NCBI GenBank assembly: GCA_958295485.1
Contig: OY282354.1
Coordinates: forward strand, 806,001-870,000
Direction of reading: 5' to 3'
Length of the DNA stretch: 64,000 bases
Origin: an uncultured Gammaproteobacteria bacterium
GTDB lineage: Bacteria > Pseudomonadota > Gammaproteobacteria > Eutrophobiales > Eutrophobiaceae
How positions within the stretch are numbered: position 1 is the first letter of the stretch; every line of letters begins with the position of its first letter. The translations under genes and the position numbers were made by a program. Shown in pieces: positions 35,283-44,393 of the stretch. Below the pieces are notes generated by a model that was given only the letters and a program-made list of their open reading frames with translations, did not search any database and was not told the DNA's origin.

Positions 35283-36239
35283 TTAATTCATTTTGAAAAG
35301 GCTGCGGTATTGACCGGGTGAATGTCGATAAGCCTGCTTGAACTCCCGGCAGAAATGAGAAATATCACCAAAGCCAACCATGAACGCAATCTCGGAAACT
35401 GACTTCCCGGCGTGGGTCGGATGAACGAGATAAGATGCGCTGCGTTCCAGGCGCAGGGATTTAATCCAGCGCGCCGGCGATAACCCTTCTTTTTGAAACA
35501 GCCTCCCCAGGTGCCGCACGGATATGCCCATGTCGTCAGCGACGTTCTCCAGTGAGAGATCAAAATCATCCAGGTTCCGTATAATGAAATGCTTGGCCCG
35601 CGCCAGTGTCCGGACGGTATTTTCAGAGGCAGAGTGAACGCCGTGCCCCAACTCCCTCCTGATACTTTGAATAAAAATAGAGACTGCCGCTTCGACGTAG
35701 GCATGAAGATCAACAGCTTCCATTTCATCAATTTTCTCAATCAGTGGCCTCAGAAAAGCGGTCACGAGTTCTCCGCCCAATGACGTTGCCGGCACTAAAT
35801 GACCAAGAATGGTCGCCACATCAGTTTCCAGGATGGAAAGCATGTAACGCGGCAGACGAATTGCGATATGTTCGAAGGGCTCTAAAAGAATCATGTGGTA
35901 GGGAAGCCGGGGGTCATACAAGACAAAATCACCAGGATTCAGCCGTATCGTCATATTATTTTGCTGATAATCGGCAATTCCTGACTTCTGATACAAAATA
36001 ACAAAATAATCATTTTTACGCCGTTGGATCCGCTCCTCTCGTCGGTAAACCTCATGGGGCTCCGCGGAAATGAGTGACATGTTTATCTGGACCAAAGGAA
36101 AGCTCCTGATTTCACCCCGGAACCCCGTGCTGTTCCTGATATGGCAATCCACGTCGGCGATATGGTCACAAACAAACTGCCGCCAGAAATCCGCTTTACG
36201 ATTTGGTTCGATTACCTCGGTAGTAAAAACATGATCCAT
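35283..36239 (-). CDS. AraC-family transcriptional regulator (AraC_binding_2 type)
   Basis: A 318-residue regulator. The N-terminal half (MDHVFTTEVIEPNRKADFW, SLISAEPHEVYRREERIQRR, LYQKSGIADYQQNNMTIRLN, DFVLYDPRLPYHM) is the AraC_binding_2 (FeaR/NitR-like) sensor domain; the C-terminal half has the two helix-turn-helix motifs (LSLENVADDMGISVRHLGRLF and VSEIAFMVGFGDISHFCREF with the FKQAYRHSPGQYR ending). It is transcribed in the same direction as the amidase and TonB-receptor genes across array C, and probably controls them. Confidence 0.9.
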   Translation of the reverse strand: MDHVFTTEVIEPNRKADFWRQFVCDHIADVDCHIRNSTGFRGEIRSFPLVQINMSLISAEPHEVYRREERIQRRKNDYFVILYQKSGIADYQQNNMTIRLNPGDFVLYDPRLPYHMILLEPFEHIAIRLPRYMLSILETDVATILGHLVPATSLGGELVTAFLRPLIEKIDEMEAVDLHAYVEAAVSIFIQSIRRELGHGVHSASENTVRTLARAKHFIIRNLDDFDLSLENVADDMGISVRHLGRLFQKEGLSPARWIKSLRLERSASYLVHPTHAGKSVSEIAFMVGFGDISHFCREFKQAYRHSPGQYRSLFKMN

Positions 36240-36275
36240 GACCGGTACCTCGCTGCTTTTGCTTATCTGTCAGCA

Positions 36276-36654
36276 GTTCCCGCTAACGGTAAACTGTCCT
36301 CAAGTCTCCGCGAGGATACAGTAAACTGTCCTCAAGTCTCCGCGAGGATACAGTAAACTGTCCTCAAGTCTCCGCGAGGATACAGTAAACTGTCCCCAAG
36401 TCTCCGCGAGGATACAGTAAACTGTCCCCAAGTCTCCGCGAGGATACAGTAAACTGTCCTCAAGTCTCCGCGAGGATACAGTAAACTGTCCTCAAGTCTC
36501 CGCGAGGATACAGTAAGCTGTCCCCAAGTCTCCGCGAGGATACAGTAAACTGTCCTCAAGTCTCCGCGAGGATACAGTAAACTGTCCCCAAGTCTCCGCG
36601 AGGATACAGTAAACTGTCCCCAAGTCTCCGCGAGGATAAGGAATTAGCGGGAAC
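36276..36654. repeat. Array C: 32-bp tandem repeat in an inverted-repeat frame
   Basis: Eleven exact-period 32-bp units (caagtctccgcgaggataca plus gtaaactgtcct) fill about 36291-36640; only T/C variation (cctcaag versus ccccaag) and one g separate them. Each unit contains the perfect 12-bp palindrome ACAGTAAACTGT. The frame is gttcccgctaa (36276-36286) and ttagcgggaac (36644-36654), a perfect 11-bp inverted repeat. There are no spacers, so this is not a CRISPR array. Confidence 0.92.
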
Positions 36655-36664
36655 GCCTGCTTAT

Positions 36665-38050
36665 CTAACTCTCCAGCGCGCTTTCGACAGACCTGGCGAT
36701 TAACATCAGTTTTTCATCTTTGCCTTTTACGCCGGCAAGTTCCAGCCCCACGGGTTTACCCGAAACAGTTCGCCCTGCCGGCACAGTAATACAGGGGCCT
36801 CCGTAATTGCTGAAAGGCTCGGTATTTCGGGTATAGGCAAGAAAAACCGAATGCTCTTTGCCCTGGAAATCAAAAACGGCGTCTTCTCCCAAAGGACGTC
36901 TTTCCAGCGCGGCAATTGGCGTCGTCGGGAATGCAATGACGTCTAATTGCTGCCGGGCGTACAGGTCATCGATAAGACCAACGAACGCGCCCCAGTTATT
37001 TTGCAACGCCGCCAGGTATTGAGCGCGGTCAATCGCGTCAGAGTATATTTGCGCTTCCAACGCGGCCTTCTCAACCGGCCCTGCGACGTTGGCGACAATA
37101 TCAGCAATGGAGGCCCGGATGCCCTGGCGGGCAAAGAATACAGCCATCTCCCGGAGCATCTCGTAACATGCGACAGGATAACCGACACCCTGGTTAAGGG
37201 CAAGGGCTTCAGTAAGATCCAACTCCACCAATATGCATCCCATTTCAGCCAGGGTATCGATTGCGCGGTCTATGACCTGACCAAGCTCAGCTTCTAATGA
37301 GTCGAAGAAATGGGCGACAGGCAGGCCGACGCGTAAACTTTCCAATCCTGTATCGGGGAGCGGGGTATGGGTAGTGAGTATTTGGTCGAGGACCTGAATA
37401 TCCTCGACGCCACCGGCAATGATGCCCGGCGCGTCAAAAGATGGACTGACGGGGATGAAGCCATCCGTAGAATACCGCCCGGTGGTCGGACGGTAGCCGA
37501 CACAGCCGCAAAGGGCGGCTGGAATTCGTACCGAGCCGCCGGTGTCACTGCCGATCGCGAACGGCACGATACCCGCCGCCACTGCCGCCGCTGAGCCGCC
37601 GCTACTGCCGCCGGCGATCCAGTCCTTGTTAACCGGGTTTTTCACCGGCCCGTAAGTCGCGTTGTTGCAGGTGATGCCCTGACAGTATTCGGAAAGGTTG
37701 TTTTTCCCCAGCAGAAATCCACCTGCCGCGCGTAGCTGGCCGACGATATGGGCGTCTTGTCCGGGACGGAAATCACGCAACAAAGCGCCGCCGGCAGTTG
37801 TGGGAAACCCGGTTGCCAGGATATTGTCTTTTACGCTGAACGGTATGCCGGCAAGCGGCTTGGCAGCTATGAAATTATCAATATAGTCGTATACGTCAGC
37901 CTCTGAGCATTGCGATATGAAGGCATTCAACTCCCGCTGCCCGGATAGCGCGGCAAAACGTTCAAGCAAGTAATCTTCCCGCGCCAGCGCCCCGCCGGCA
38001 AAAGCGTCCAGCGCTTTTGCCAGGGAATGTTTCCCGGAAAATTCCGTCAT
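36665..38050 (-). CDS. Amidase signature family amidohydrolase
   Basis: A 461-residue amidase. The catalytic triad segments are present: [15 protein letters not shown] (the first lysine in SVKDN near residue 73), [14 protein letters not shown] (serine-rich loop near 149) and [16 protein letters not shown] (nucleophile serine near 172). N-terminal residues vary among subgroups, so the substrate (aliphatic or aromatic amide, or an AtzF/allophanate-like compound) is unclear. The ATG at 38048-38050 overlaps the TonB receptor stop (TGATG), so translation is coupled to the receptor. A receptor plus amidase plus AraC regulator suggests uptake and hydrolysis of one amide nutrient. Confidence 0.9.
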   Translation of the reverse strand: MTEFSGKHSLAKALDAFAGGALAREDYLLERFAALSGQRELNAFISQCSEADVYDYIDNFIAAKPLAGIPFSVKDNILATGFPTTAGGALLRDFRPGQDAHIVGQLRAAGGFLLGKNNLSEYCQGITCNNATYGPVKNPVNKDWIAGGSSGGSAAAVAAGIVPFAIGSDTGGSVRIPAALCGCVGYRPTTGRYSTDGFIPVSPSFDAPGIIAGGVEDIQVLDQILTTHTPLPDTGLESLRVGLPVAHFFDSLEAELGQVIDRAIDTLAEMGCILVELDLTEALALNQGVGYPVACYEMLREMAVFFARQGIRASIADIVANVAGPVEKAALEAQIYSDAIDRAQYLAALQNNWGAFVGLIDDLYARQQLDVIAFPTTPIAALERRPLGEDAVFDFQGKEHSVFLAYTRNTEPFSNYGGPCITVPAGRTVSGKPVGLELAGVKGKDEKLMLIARSVESALES

Positions 38051-40359
38051 CAGAAGCCTTTGCGGAGGGTGAGATACCACTCGCGCGGCGCGTTATAGTT
38101 TACGTCCCCAAACCCCGGCACCCGTCCGATGCCGCCACTGATGATGATGCGTTTATCAGTCAGGTTGTGGACGCCGAGCGTCAGGCCCCAGTCATGCTTT
38201 TCATGTTCGATTGTCGCCGATGCCTCAAACAGGTGATAGGAGGGCTGAAAAAGCTCAGGGTCATTTTCAAAGGTTTGATGAACGCTGGAAGAATAGAGCC
38301 AATCAGCGCGAAGATTCAGCTGAAAGCCGCCGCTCAGCGGGAAAGTCGCTTCAGGCGACACGGATGATTGAAATTCAGGCGTATTGGCAAACCTGGAATC
38401 CACGGTGACCGGTTGGAACGGTATCGAAGCGTTCGGGGGCAAGACGCTGTCAAACCCGGCGTCGATGTATCCGGCGGTGGCGGAAATCCTGAAATATTCA
38501 TGCAGGATGAATACACCTTCCGCCTCTACGCCCCAAATCGTGGCATCGCCGCCGTTTTGGTTAATCGGCGCGCCGAAGCTGTCAAACAGGACAAGCTGGA
38601 TATCTTTATACCTGGAATAAAAAGCCGCCGCGTTCAGGCTTGCCCGATTATTCAACCCTTTCCATTTACTGCCGACTTCATAGCTCCATACCGTTTCCGG
38701 GTCAAATGGGAGGGGAGCCGCTACGGGAGCCACATAGCGAGGAGTAAAGCCGCCGCTTTTGAAACCCTTGGCGGCTGAGACATAAAGGAGATGATCATCA
38801 TTGATTTTATATTCAATGCCAAGCCGACCGGTAATATCCTTGAATGTCTCCGTGCTTTCCTCATCGACGACCGTGAGAGGAATGACGGGAATAACCTGGG
38901 ATGTATCATAACTTTTACGGTCGCGTATCCAGCGCAAACCACCCGTTACCGACAGTCGCTCCGTCAGTTCAAAAGTGCCTTGCCCAAACACGGCCAGGGA
39001 CTGGTTATCAACCAGGTTGTCGATATCGATGCTGGGTGGCGGCCCAAACAGGTTTCCTAAGGAAATGAAGACGTTATCGGTTGCTTGTTCGTCAAAAAAG
39101 TATGCCCCGACCGTCCAGGCCAACCGGTCACTGAAGGAGGAACCGTTCAGCTGAATTTCCTGGGAAAATTGCTCGTAATCAATGTCGCGGGTTTGTTCTC
39201 CTATGGGAAAAGGCGTGCCGTCGCCATCCCGATTGAACTCACCCTTGGTTGACCGGTAGGACGTGATTGACTTGAATTCCGCCATGCTGAAATCGACAGT
39301 CGTCGTGAGCGCCAGCCCCCATATATCAAGGAGCGTCCCATTAGGTCCCGTGGCGAAAGTAGTATCAATATCATCCGTGATGAACCTTGGGTCACCGGGA
39401 GAGACCAAACCAAGCCCAGGTACTTCGATGGGCCCCAACGCGCTGGCAGGTATCAGCCCGGCGCTTGAAATGGCCGCTGTTGATGCGACTGATTCCTCGT
39501 TGACCGTTGTCGTGTCGGCGGTAAGCAGGAAGTTCACGGCGTCAGTCGCCTGATATTCAAGTGTCAGCCTGAATGTGTCTGTATCTTTGTTTCCCTGTCT
39601 GTCCGACAGTACCCTTGCATTGCTCTTGTCGTCCGTGGGCCTGAGATTGCCGCCGTTATCGAGCCCGACCAAACGGCGGACAAATCCCTGCTGATCGCGG
39701 CTGAGGAAAGACACGCGGGCCTTCAAACTGTCTGTCAGGGGCAAATCCATGGCGCCGGTAAAATCCCGCCGGCTTCTGGAACCCACGGTAACGTGTGCGT
39801 CAAGGCTGAATTCATCAGCGGGCCGCCGCGTTCTGATATTGAGCGCGCCGCCTATGGTGTTTCTGCCAAACAGGGTGCCTTGCGGGCCTCGAAGTACCTC
39901 GATGCTTTCAACGTCTAATGTATCCAGCACCCCGCCTATTGACCGTGCGAGATAAACGCCATCCACGTAGACGCCGACACCCGGGTCTGTTGTAACCGCA
40001 AAGTCGGTTTGACCAATGCCCCGCACGAAAAAAGCCGCGGCATTGGAAGCGCCGGAAAGACTTGCCGTGGGCTTGAGCGTGACATTGGGCGCCAGGTTGC
40101 CAAGCTGGGATATATCACTGATATCCCTGGTTTCGAGTTGACGCCCTTGAAAGGCGGTCACCGCAACCGGCACATCCTGAACATTTTCTGCCCGGCGGCG
40201 AGCCGTTACGACCACTTCTTCGATCTGGGCGGTTGGTTGTGAAGATGCCTGCTGCGCGATTGCCGGCGCGGTCAGCGAAGCCATAGCCGCCGACATCATC
40301 AGAAATGATACAGTTCGCAGTTTCTTATATTCAAGCGTATCGCTTTTGCTGTTCGACAT
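38050..40359 (-). CDS. TonB-dependent outer membrane receptor
   Basis: About 769 residues; start at 40357-40359 behind AGGAGG. Signal peptide MSNSKSDTLEYKKLRTVSFL and further hydrophobic residues end at AIAQQ. The TonB box region IEEVVVTARRR is followed by a plug domain (NVQDVPVAVTAFQGRQL, LLAPNVTLKP-type segment, VYLARSIGG, VLRGPQGTLFGRNTIGGAL) and a long beta barrel that ends LYLTLRKGF with terminal F. This is the subgroup with V-L-R-G-P-Q-G-T-L-F-G-R-N-T, common in marine and sphingomonad-type bacteria for small organic substrates. It takes up a substrate powered by TonB; linkage to the downstream amidase suggests an amide-containing substrate. Confidence 0.92.
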   Translation of the reverse strand: MSNSKSDTLEYKKLRTVSFLMMSAAMASLTAPAIAQQASSQPTAQIEEVVVTARRRAENVQDVPVAVTAFQGRQLETRDISDISQLGNLAPNVTLKPTASLSGASNAAAFFVRGIGQTDFAVTTDPGVGVYVDGVYLARSIGGVLDTLDVESIEVLRGPQGTLFGRNTIGGALNIRTRRPADEFSLDAHVTVGSRSRRDFTGAMDLPLTDSLKARVSFLSRDQQGFVRRLVGLDNGGNLRPTDDKSNARVLSDRQGNKDTDTFRLTLEYQATDAVNFLLTADTTTVNEESVASTAAISSAGLIPASALGPIEVPGLGLVSPGDPRFITDDIDTTFATGPNGTLLDIWGLALTTTVDFSMAEFKSITSYRSTKGEFNRDGDGTPFPIGEQTRDIDYEQFSQEIQLNGSSFSDRLAWTVGAYFFDEQATDNVFISLGNLFGPPPSIDIDNLVDNQSLAVFGQGTFELTERLSVTGGLRWIRDRKSYDTSQVIPVIPLTVVDEESTETFKDITGRLGIEYKINDDHLLYVSAAKGFKSGGFTPRYVAPVAAPLPFDPETVWSYEVGSKWKGLNNRASLNAAAFYSRYKDIQLVLFDSFGAPINQNGGDATIWGVEAEGVFILHEYFRISATAGYIDAGFDSVLPPNASIPFQPVTVDSRFANTPEFQSSVSPEATFPLSGGFQLNLRADWLYSSSVHQTFENDPELFQPSYHLFEASATIEHEKHDWGLTLGVHNLTDKRIIISGGIGRVPGFGDVNYNAPREWYLTLRKGF

Positions 40360-40735
40360 GTTGCTTTCCTCCTGCTGATATTTCTCTCTACTTCTTAACG
40401 ATAAAGAAAAAGGGCGGGCGGAGTCTTGGGGGTCTAAGACCAACATATTGACTATTCAGGACATATAATGACGTAATCAGCAATCCCCGCCGGCAGCCTG
40501 TCGGACTCTATAGACTGCCATCCCCGCGCGGGCCTGTCCCTGCATGTGGCAAGCGGGGGCGGGAAGCCGGCGAATTGCCATAATCGGGGGCCGCAAACCG
40601 GCCCGCCATCCCCGCGCGACAGGAATTGCAGGTAGCGATATAAAACGGACAGGGCGCTGGTTTGCGGACAAATCGTTGAATTAAATCCCGGCAATAAGGG
40701 TACAATAACATTCCTATTCATAAGGGAGCTGACAG
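40360..40735. other. Divergent region between TonB receptor and gshA
   Basis: About 376 bp. It holds the receptor's ribosome site and 5' leader, a repeated gccatccccgcgcg motif (40516-40529 and about 40608-40621) and the dispersed 29-nt element (40532-40560). Promoters are not resolved by eye. No extra gene is supported. Confidence 0.5.
40532..40560. repeat. 29-nt dispersed element, copy 2
   Basis: GCCTGTCCCTGCATGTGGCA plus AGCGGGGGC, matching copy 1 at 34575-34603 at 26 of 29 positions. Located in the gap before gshA. Confidence 0.75.
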
Positions 40736-42031
40736 ATGGTTGTAAATGCAACGCAAGCAGTGCCCCATTTAACGACGGCGTTGACCGGCCCGCTGAAAAT
40801 AATAGAAAGTGTTATCCTGGACCAGCAGGCCAGGATAGAAGCCTGGTTCCGTTCCCAATGGCGCCGGACGCCGGCGCCGTTCTATGCCTCCGTCGATTTA
40901 AGGAACGCGGGTTCCAAGATAGCGCCCATCGATACCAATTTGTTTCCAGGCGGTTTTAATAACCTTAACCCGGCTTTCGAATCCCTGTGTATCCAGGCTG
41001 TACAGTCGGCGGTAGAACGACTGGGTACACCGGTGGATCGCATTTTGATCATTCCTGAAAATCATACGCGAAATAAACATTACCTCGAGAATATTTCCGC
41101 ATTGCAAAGAATATTTGAAAAGGCCGGTTTCGAAGTCAGGTTGGGGTCCTTGCTTGAAGACCTCTCTGAAAGAATGGAGATCGACTTGGGTGATGGTTTG
41201 TCTGTTTGCCTGGAGCCTTTGCAGCGGGACGGCGCCAGCTTGGTCATCGACGATTTCAAGGCGGAACTTGTTTTGCTGAATAACGATCTGTCATCCGGTG
41301 TCCCGGAGCTTCTGCAAGGGGTAGAGCAGCTGATAAAACCCTCGCTTAACCTGGGCTGGTCGGATCGGCTGAAGTCTGTGCATTTCGGTTTTTATCGGGA
41401 TGTTGCCGGGGAGTTTGCCGCCGCATTGGATATCGACCCCTGGTTGATCGATCCCATGTTCCGCAACTGTGGCGAAGTGGATTTCATGAAGCGGGAAGGT
41501 GAATCCTGTTTATCCGGAAACGTCGATGCGCTCATTGACGCCATACAGAAAAAATACGATGAATATGATGTGGCCTGTAAGCCGTTCGTTATGATCAAAG
41601 CGGATTCAGGCACCTACGGCATGGGTGTCATGACCGTCCACAGTTCAGAGGAAGTATACGAGTTGAACAGGAAACAAAGGACAAAAATGGCCACCACCAA
41701 GGAAGGCCAAAAAGTGACCAAGGCGATCATCCAGGAGGGCGTATACACCCATGAAACCTGGGCTGGACCCGGCACGGTGGCAGAACCCGTTATTTACATG
41801 ATCGACCAAAACGTAGTCGGCGGTTTTTACCGGGTGCATCCAAGACGAGCCACGAACGAAAACCTGAATTCCCCGGGCATGTACTTCGAACGACTGGCCT
41901 TCGACGAATGCTGCAACTCCCCCGACCGGGAGCAGTCCCCCGACGCCCACCCGAACCGTTTTTACACCTACGGAGTAATAGCCCGCCTGGCCCTGCTGGC
42001 CGCCGCCCGGGAAACGAAAAACCTGAAATAA
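40736..42031 (+). CDS. gshA: Glutamate-cysteine ligase (GshA, proteobacterial Acidithiobacillus-type)
   Basis: A 431-residue protein that catalyses the first step of glutathione synthesis. Features are SVDLRNAGSKIAPIDTNLFP near residue 55, GFNNLNP, LIIPENHTRNKHYLENI, KPSLNLGWSDRLKSVHFG, FVMIKADSGTYGMGVMT (ATP-grasp-like segment) and the YTHETWAGPGTVAEPVIYMI block. These fit the shorter glutamate-cysteine ligase type found in some sulfur-oxidising and other gammaproteobacteria (TIGR02049-like), unlike E. coli GshA. Start ATG 40736 has a GGAGCTGACAG upstream. The zorA start comes only 9 bp after its stop. Confidence 0.88.
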   Translation: MVVNATQAVPHLTTALTGPLKIIESVILDQQARIEAWFRSQWRRTPAPFYASVDLRNAGSKIAPIDTNLFPGGFNNLNPAFESLCIQAVQSAVERLGTPVDRILIIPENHTRNKHYLENISALQRIFEKAGFEVRLGSLLEDLSERMEIDLGDGLSVCLEPLQRDGASLVIDDFKAELVLLNNDLSSGVPELLQGVEQLIKPSLNLGWSDRLKSVHFGFYRDVAGEFAAALDIDPWLIDPMFRNCGEVDFMKREGESCLSGNVDALIDAIQKKYDEYDVACKPFVMIKADSGTYGMGVMTVHSSEEVYELNRKQRTKMATTKEGQKVTKAIIQEGVYTHETWAGPGTVAEPVIYMIDQNVVGGFYRVHPRRATNENLNSPGMYFERLAFDECCNSPDREQSPDAHPNRFYTYGVIARLALLAAARETKNLK

Positions 42032-42040
42032 GGCAATGAT

Positions 42041-43675
42041 ATGAGTGGGTCAATTCCCGAGGGAGGTCAGCTGACAGTGTTGACCCCGGCGCTTGAATCA
42101 CTACTCCGCAGTGCTGAAGCAAGTTACGTTACGGAGTTCTTCCTGTGGCTGCTGCTGGTTTGCTTCGTGACCGCACTTGTCTTTGTAAAAAGAGGCTGGG
42201 TGCCTCGCTTTACCGCGTACACGCCAATGCTGCTTACTTCCCTGGGCATCCTCGGCACCTTTATTGGCATTGTAGTGGGGCTGCTGGATTTCGACCCGGA
42301 AAACCTGGATGAAAGTATCGGCCCTCTTTTAGAGGGCTTGGAGACTGCATTTATCAGCAGCCTCGCCGGTATGGGCTCCAGCATCCTTTTCAAGGTGTTA
42401 TCGATAATTCCCTTGTTTCAGCCAAAGATAGTCAAAGAAGAAGACGAGATTGGGCCGGAAGATATTCTGGTTACCCTGAAAGAACAGAAAGAGTTACTCC
42501 AGGCAACCCGGGACGCGATCGCCGGCAGCGAGGAGTCGAGCCTGGCCGGGCAGATGAAGCTATTACGCATGGACTTAAAGGATCAGAACCAGCAAGGCCG
42601 AGAGGCGCATGAAGAATTCAAGAAACATCTGTGGGAAAAACTGGATGATTTCGCACAGATGCTATCCCGGTCTGCTACTGAACAAGTCATTGAAGCGCTG
42701 CAACAGGTCATCGTCGATTTCAACCGGAACCTCACGGAGCAGTTCGGCGAGAATTTCAAGGCATTGGACGCATCCGTGCAGAAACTCGTGCAGTGGCAAG
42801 AGGGTTACCGACAGCAACTGGAGGAACTCCACAAACTCTATGATCAGTCAGTTGAGGGGGCTGCCAGCATTGAGGGGGCAGTGGCGAGCATAGCTGAGTC
42901 CTGCTTGAGCATTCCCCAATCAATGGAAAATCTTACCACCATCGTGGAAACTGCCAACCATCAGCTTGCCGAATTGGAACGGCACCTTGCGGCCTTCCAG
43001 GAAATGCGCGAGAAGGTGGTAGAAGCAGTACCGCAGGTTCAGACTCACGTGGAGGAAATGACCAATCAGATCGCCGCTTCCGTCGATACCGCCAGCGAAC
43101 ACTATAGGCGATTACTGGACGTCTCCGATGCATACATTGAAGCCCAGAATCAGATGGCACAAGAGATGCTACAAACACTCACCAGCGCGGGGGAACGCGT
43201 ACAAGAGGACACTCAGGCGGTTCAACAACGGGTGGCGGATAGTATTCAACAGATGCAACAGCAAATGGAAGCCCAGAATCAGCTGGCGCAAGGTATGCTG
43301 GGAGAACTCACTCGCGCGGGGGAACGCGTACAACAGGACACTCAGGCGGTTCAACAACGGGTGGCGGACAGCATTCAACAGATGCAACAGCAAATGGAAG
43401 CCACACTCCGAGAGACTCTGGCAGCGCAGAACCAAGCTGTTAGCCAAGTCGTAGAAGGGTTGCGTGAGCAAATGGAGCAGGCTGTATCAGACATGAGTGA
43501 GGGGGTGAACGCTCAACTTGAAGCGCTTGACGAGGCGAGGGATAGAGAACTTGAGCGGGTTATGAACGGGATGGGCGAAGCCCTTGCCCAGATCACGGGC
43601 AGGTTCGTTGAGGACTACACGGTGCTTACGGAGGCCATGGGTCGCATTGTCCGACAAGGGAGAGATGAGCGATGA
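42041..43675 (+). CDS. zorA: ZorA: MotA/ExbB-like ion channel with coiled-coil tail (Zorya)
   Basis: A 544-residue protein: three N-terminal membrane helices (FFLWLLLVCFVTALVFV, LLTSLGILGTFIGIVVGLL, FISSLAGMGSSILFKVL) in the MotA/TolQ/ExbB arrangement, then a long cytoplasmic coiled coil of about 400 residues, the hallmark of ZorA. In Zorya the ZorAB motor complex spans the inner membrane with the tail reaching into the cytoplasm and triggers an effector on phage infection. The tail carries a 43-residue tandem duplication (see repeat entry). It is 9 bp behind gshA and overlaps zorB by 4 bp. Confidence 0.9.
   Translation: MSGSIPEGGQLTVLTPALESLLRSAEASYVTEFFLWLLLVCFVTALVFVKRGWVPRFTAYTPMLLTSLGILGTFIGIVVGLLDFDPENLDESIGPLLEGLETAFISSLAGMGSSILFKVLSIIPLFQPKIVKEEDEIGPEDILVTLKEQKELLQATRDAIAGSEESSLAGQMKLLRMDLKDQNQQGREAHEEFKKHLWEKLDDFAQMLSRSATEQVIEALQQVIVDFNRNLTEQFGENFKALDASVQKLVQWQEGYRQQLEELHKLYDQSVEGAASIEGAVASIAESCLSIPQSMENLTTIVETANHQLAELERHLAAFQEMREKVVEAVPQVQTHVEEMTNQIAASVDTASEHYRRLLDVSDAYIEAQNQMAQEMLQTLTSAGERVQEDTQAVQQRVADSIQQMQQQMEAQNQLAQGMLGELTRAGERVQQDTQAVQQRVADSIQQMQQQMEATLRETLAAQNQAVSQVVEGLREQMEQAVSDMSEGVNAQLEALDEARDRELERVMNGMGEALAQITGRFVEDYTVLTEAMGRIVRQGRDER
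43142..43399 (+). repeat. 129-bp tandem duplication in the zorA tail
   Basis: gcccagaatcag(a/c)tggc begins at 43142 and 43271; the following ggggaacgcgtacaa and cggttcaacaacgggtggcg segments repeat closely. Forty-three codons, in frame, lengthening the coiled coil. Confidence 0.9.
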
Positions 43676-44385
43676 GTGTGAGGTCAGAACGTCTCTTCGG
43701 GGCGAGGGGGGGCGGAGATGAAGGTGAACACTGGCTGACTATCTCCGACCTGATGGCCGGCCTGATGATGGTTTTTCTGTTCATCTCCATTACACTGATG
43801 CGTAGCGCATTCATTGAGCGCGACAAGATCAAGGACATAGCGGTGGCGTATCGCGAAGGACAGGTTGCAATCAACGAGGCGTTGTGGGAGGAGTTCGCAG
43901 ACGACCTGGAGAGATGGGAAGCGGTGATTGACAGTGAGAACCTGTCTTTCGAGTTCAAGTCGCCGGAAGTGCTGTTTCAGGCAGGGGAGATTGACCTGCA
44001 ACCGCGCTTCGTGGAGATTCTCAATGACTTCTTTCCCCGGTACTTGGCGGTGCTCAAGAGATTCGAGGCGGCCATCAATGAAGTGCGCATTGAAGGACAT
44101 ACCTCCAGCGACTGGGTCACAGCTGCCGGGGAAGATGAGGCGTACTTCAAGAACATGTGGCTGTCCCAGGGACGAACCCGCGCGGTGCTGGAGTACGTCT
44201 ACAATCTTCCTGTAGTCGCCGAAGACAAACGATGGGTGAAGGCCAACGTGGCCGCGGTGGGCTTCTCATCTTCCCGCCTCGTCCTTGACAGGGCGGGGAT
44301 GGAAGACCGGGACGCCTCGCGCCGTGTGTTGTTTCGTGTCTTTACGAACGCGGAAACCCAAATCCGTAAAATCCTGACGGAGTAA
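43672..44385 (+). CDS. zorB: ZorB: MotB-like peptidoglycan-binding subunit (Zorya)
   Basis: A 237-residue protein with one N-terminal membrane helix preceded by HWLTISDLMAGLMMVFLFIS (the aspartate in ISD is the ion-conducting residue equivalent to MotB Asp32) and a C-terminal OmpA-like domain (VEILNDFFPRYLAV, VRIEGHTSSDW, WLSQGRTRAVLEYV, FSSSRLVLDRA). ZorA5B2-type complexes use this module to anchor to peptidoglycan. Starts in the 3' end of zorA with ATGA overlap. With ZorE downstream it defines type II Zorya. Confidence 0.9.
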   Translation: MSVRSERLFGARGGGDEGEHWLTISDLMAGLMMVFLFISITLMRSAFIERDKIKDIAVAYREGQVAINEALWEEFADDLERWEAVIDSENLSFEFKSPEVLFQAGEIDLQPRFVEILNDFFPRYLAVLKRFEAAINEVRIEGHTSSDWVTAAGEDEAYFKNMWLSQGRTRAVLEYVYNLPVVAEDKRWVKANVAAVGFSSSRLVLDRAGMEDRDASRRVLFRVFTNAETQIRKILTE

Positions 44386-44393
44386 AACGCGCC

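Noticed and set aside
34587-35321. Arginine/alanine-rich frames of 170-244 codons in array B
   Set aside because: Repeat artefacts on both frames; no ribosome site and no family resemblance.
36291-36640. Possible CRISPR array (32-bp repeats)
   Set aside because: Units are directly contiguous with no spacers of independent sequence, and no cas genes are present.
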